From: Hevea brasiliensis
Lineage: Eukaryota > Streptophyta > Magnoliopsida > Malpighiales > Euphorbiaceae
Length of the DNA stretch: 64,000 bases
Direction of reading: 5' to 3'
Assembly: GCF_030052815.1 (NCBI RefSeq)
Contig: NC_079496.1
Coordinates: 16,581,100-16,645,099 of the forward strand
Both the position numbers and the translations under genes were made by a program. Below, piece after piece: positions 62,803-64,000 of the stretch. The notes below the pieces were generated by a model. The model was not told the origin of the DNA. It saw only the letters and a program-made list of their open reading frames with translations, and made no database searches. Positions within the stretch are counted from its first letter, which is position 1. Every line of letters begins with the position of its first letter.

Positions 62803-64000
62803 CCCCCTCAAACTCAAGGTGGTAGCACAGTGCCAACTTGAGTTTGCTTAAGAGATCCCAAAGCGGCGGGAGGATGCGTTTTGGTGAATATATCGGTTTG
62901 GTGACAGAGGAGATAGGAATCAAACATATGGTGCCATGAGCAACATGATGACGTACAAAATGACAATCAATTTCGATGTGTTTGGTACGCTCATGAAATA
63001 CATCATTATGAGAAATCTGTATGGCACTTCTATTATCGCAATGAAGTATTGTGGCAGAAGAATGAGTGACACCCAAATCAGTTAATAACCACCGTAACCA
63101 AAGTAATTCAGATGTAGCATCAGCAAGAGCACGATATTCAGATTCTGTGCTAGAACGTGCAACAACAGTTTGCTTTTTGCTACGCCAAGAGATAAGAGAA
63201 TTATCCAAGAAGAAACAATAACTGGTTGTAGAGCGACGATCCGCCGGATCACCAGCCAATCAAGATCGAGTAGCGGATAATACTAGGGAGGAGGTAGCGG
63301 AAAAGTGCAAACCATGAAAAAGAGTGCCTTTGATATAACGAAGGATTCGAAGTACTGCAGAGAAATGAGTTGAGCGAGGAGCAGACATAAACTGGCTGAC
63401 CAGATGAACAGCATATGAAATATCAGGTCGAGTAACTGTGAGATAAACAAGACTCCCGACAAGCTGTCGATATAAAGTAGGATCATCAAGAGGAGTGCCA
63501 TCAAGAGGTGTAAGTTTGCAATTGAGCTCCAATGGGGTTGATACTGTTTTGCTATCGATGATGCTGCGCCGAGAAAGTAAGTCGGATGCATACTTGGCTT
63601 GAGATAGATAATAGCCATCAGAATTTTGAGAAACTTCAAGGCCCAAAAAATAGCTGAGAGAACCCAGGTCTTTCATTTCAAAATGTTGATTGAGATAATG
63701 TTGTAACTCTAAAATACCAGATGAATCATCTCCTGTTATTATCATATCATCAACATAAAGCAGCAGAAGAACAATACCACTGTCAGTTCGACGAGTGAAT
63801 AATGCAGAATCATGTGGACTAGAGAGAAAACCAAGTTGAGCAAGAGTGGAACTAAATTTGGCAAACCAGGCCCTGGGAGCTTGTTTTAATCCATATAAGG
63901 CTCGCCGAAGTTTGCAAACCTTATGAGGAGAATGATAACCAGGAGGAGGATGCATATAAACCTCTTCTGTTAAATCACCATGAAGAAAAGCATTTTTAAC
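62792..64000 (-). pseudogene. Copia RT and RNase H, running off the window
   Basis: The 63260-63955 frame reads KLRRALYGLKQAPRAWF, LLYVDDMIITGD (catalytic YVDD), KDLGSLSYFLGLEV and LVGSLVYLTVTRPDISYAV. RNase H continues in the 62792-63259 frame: DRRSTTSYCFFL, VVARSSTESEYRALADA, LHCDNRSAIQISHN and TKHIEIDCHF. The two are joined by a small deletion with frameshift at about 63258, where YSDADWAGD should be. That is the only break in RT; the C-terminal end after GTICLI is also shifted. This is the best preserved element here; upstream pol lies beyond 64000. Confidence 0.9.

Overview
The window looks like nuclear DNA of a dicotyledonous plant. It is AT-rich, has one clear intron-rich plant gene, and is otherwise packed with LTR retrotransposons, a LINE, small inverted-repeat elements and microsatellites. 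I cannot name the species from sequence alone. No rRNA, tRNA, CRISPR array or bacterial gene was found.

Two host loci are visible. The first (11261-15317, + strand) is an apparently intact 12-exon glycoside hydrolase family 1 gene. It encodes 538 residues with both catalytic glutamates, and resembles the plant monolignol-glucoside beta-glucosidases. The second is a broken G-type lectin S-receptor-like kinase on the - strand. Its lectin half lies at 46431-47553. Its PAN, transmembrane and kinase N-lobe exons lie at 38085-39677. A nested retrotransposon stack separates the halves, and most of the kinase domain is missing.

Layout: 1-1290, 3' end of a transposon-type coiled-coil gene, followed by a motif-rich tail; 1884-3541, LTR-like repeat (- strand) with 72-bp tandem repeats; 3542-9878, 3' half of a Ty3/gypsy chromovirus-like element with a long 3' LTR that itself holds an inverted gypsy fragment; 10086-10440, copia scrap; 11261-15317, beta-glucosidase; 15716-30698, a Tnt1-like copia element (Y) split by a second copia element (X, 18590-28306) with 2.1-kb LTRs; 30889-33804, microsatellite, small inverted-repeat element with a LINE stub, and a gypsy LTR; 33805-37517, copia body with 3' LTR; 37518-47553, kinase pseudogene holding a solo LTR (39678-46410), which holds another Tnt1-like copia (39809-44807); 47554-51577, AT-rich intergenic DNA with small elements; 51578-53768, 5'-truncated RTE-like LINE; 53769-55500, unassigned; 55510-62575, copia gag interrupted by a complete but decayed copia element (Z, 56640-62522); 62576-64000, 3' end of a relatively young copia running off the window.

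The strongest structural results are target-site duplications readable by eye: CGTAT around Y, TTAAC around the 39.8-44.8 kb copia, AAGAC around Z, a 16-bp duplication around the LINE and a 14-bp one around the LINE stub. They fix the nesting order. Element X is odd: a 514-bp duplication of its host element flanks it instead of a 5-bp target duplication. One LTR of Z carries a 285-bp palindrome absent from its partner. I see no clear new enzymatic system; the novelty is structural and evolutionary.
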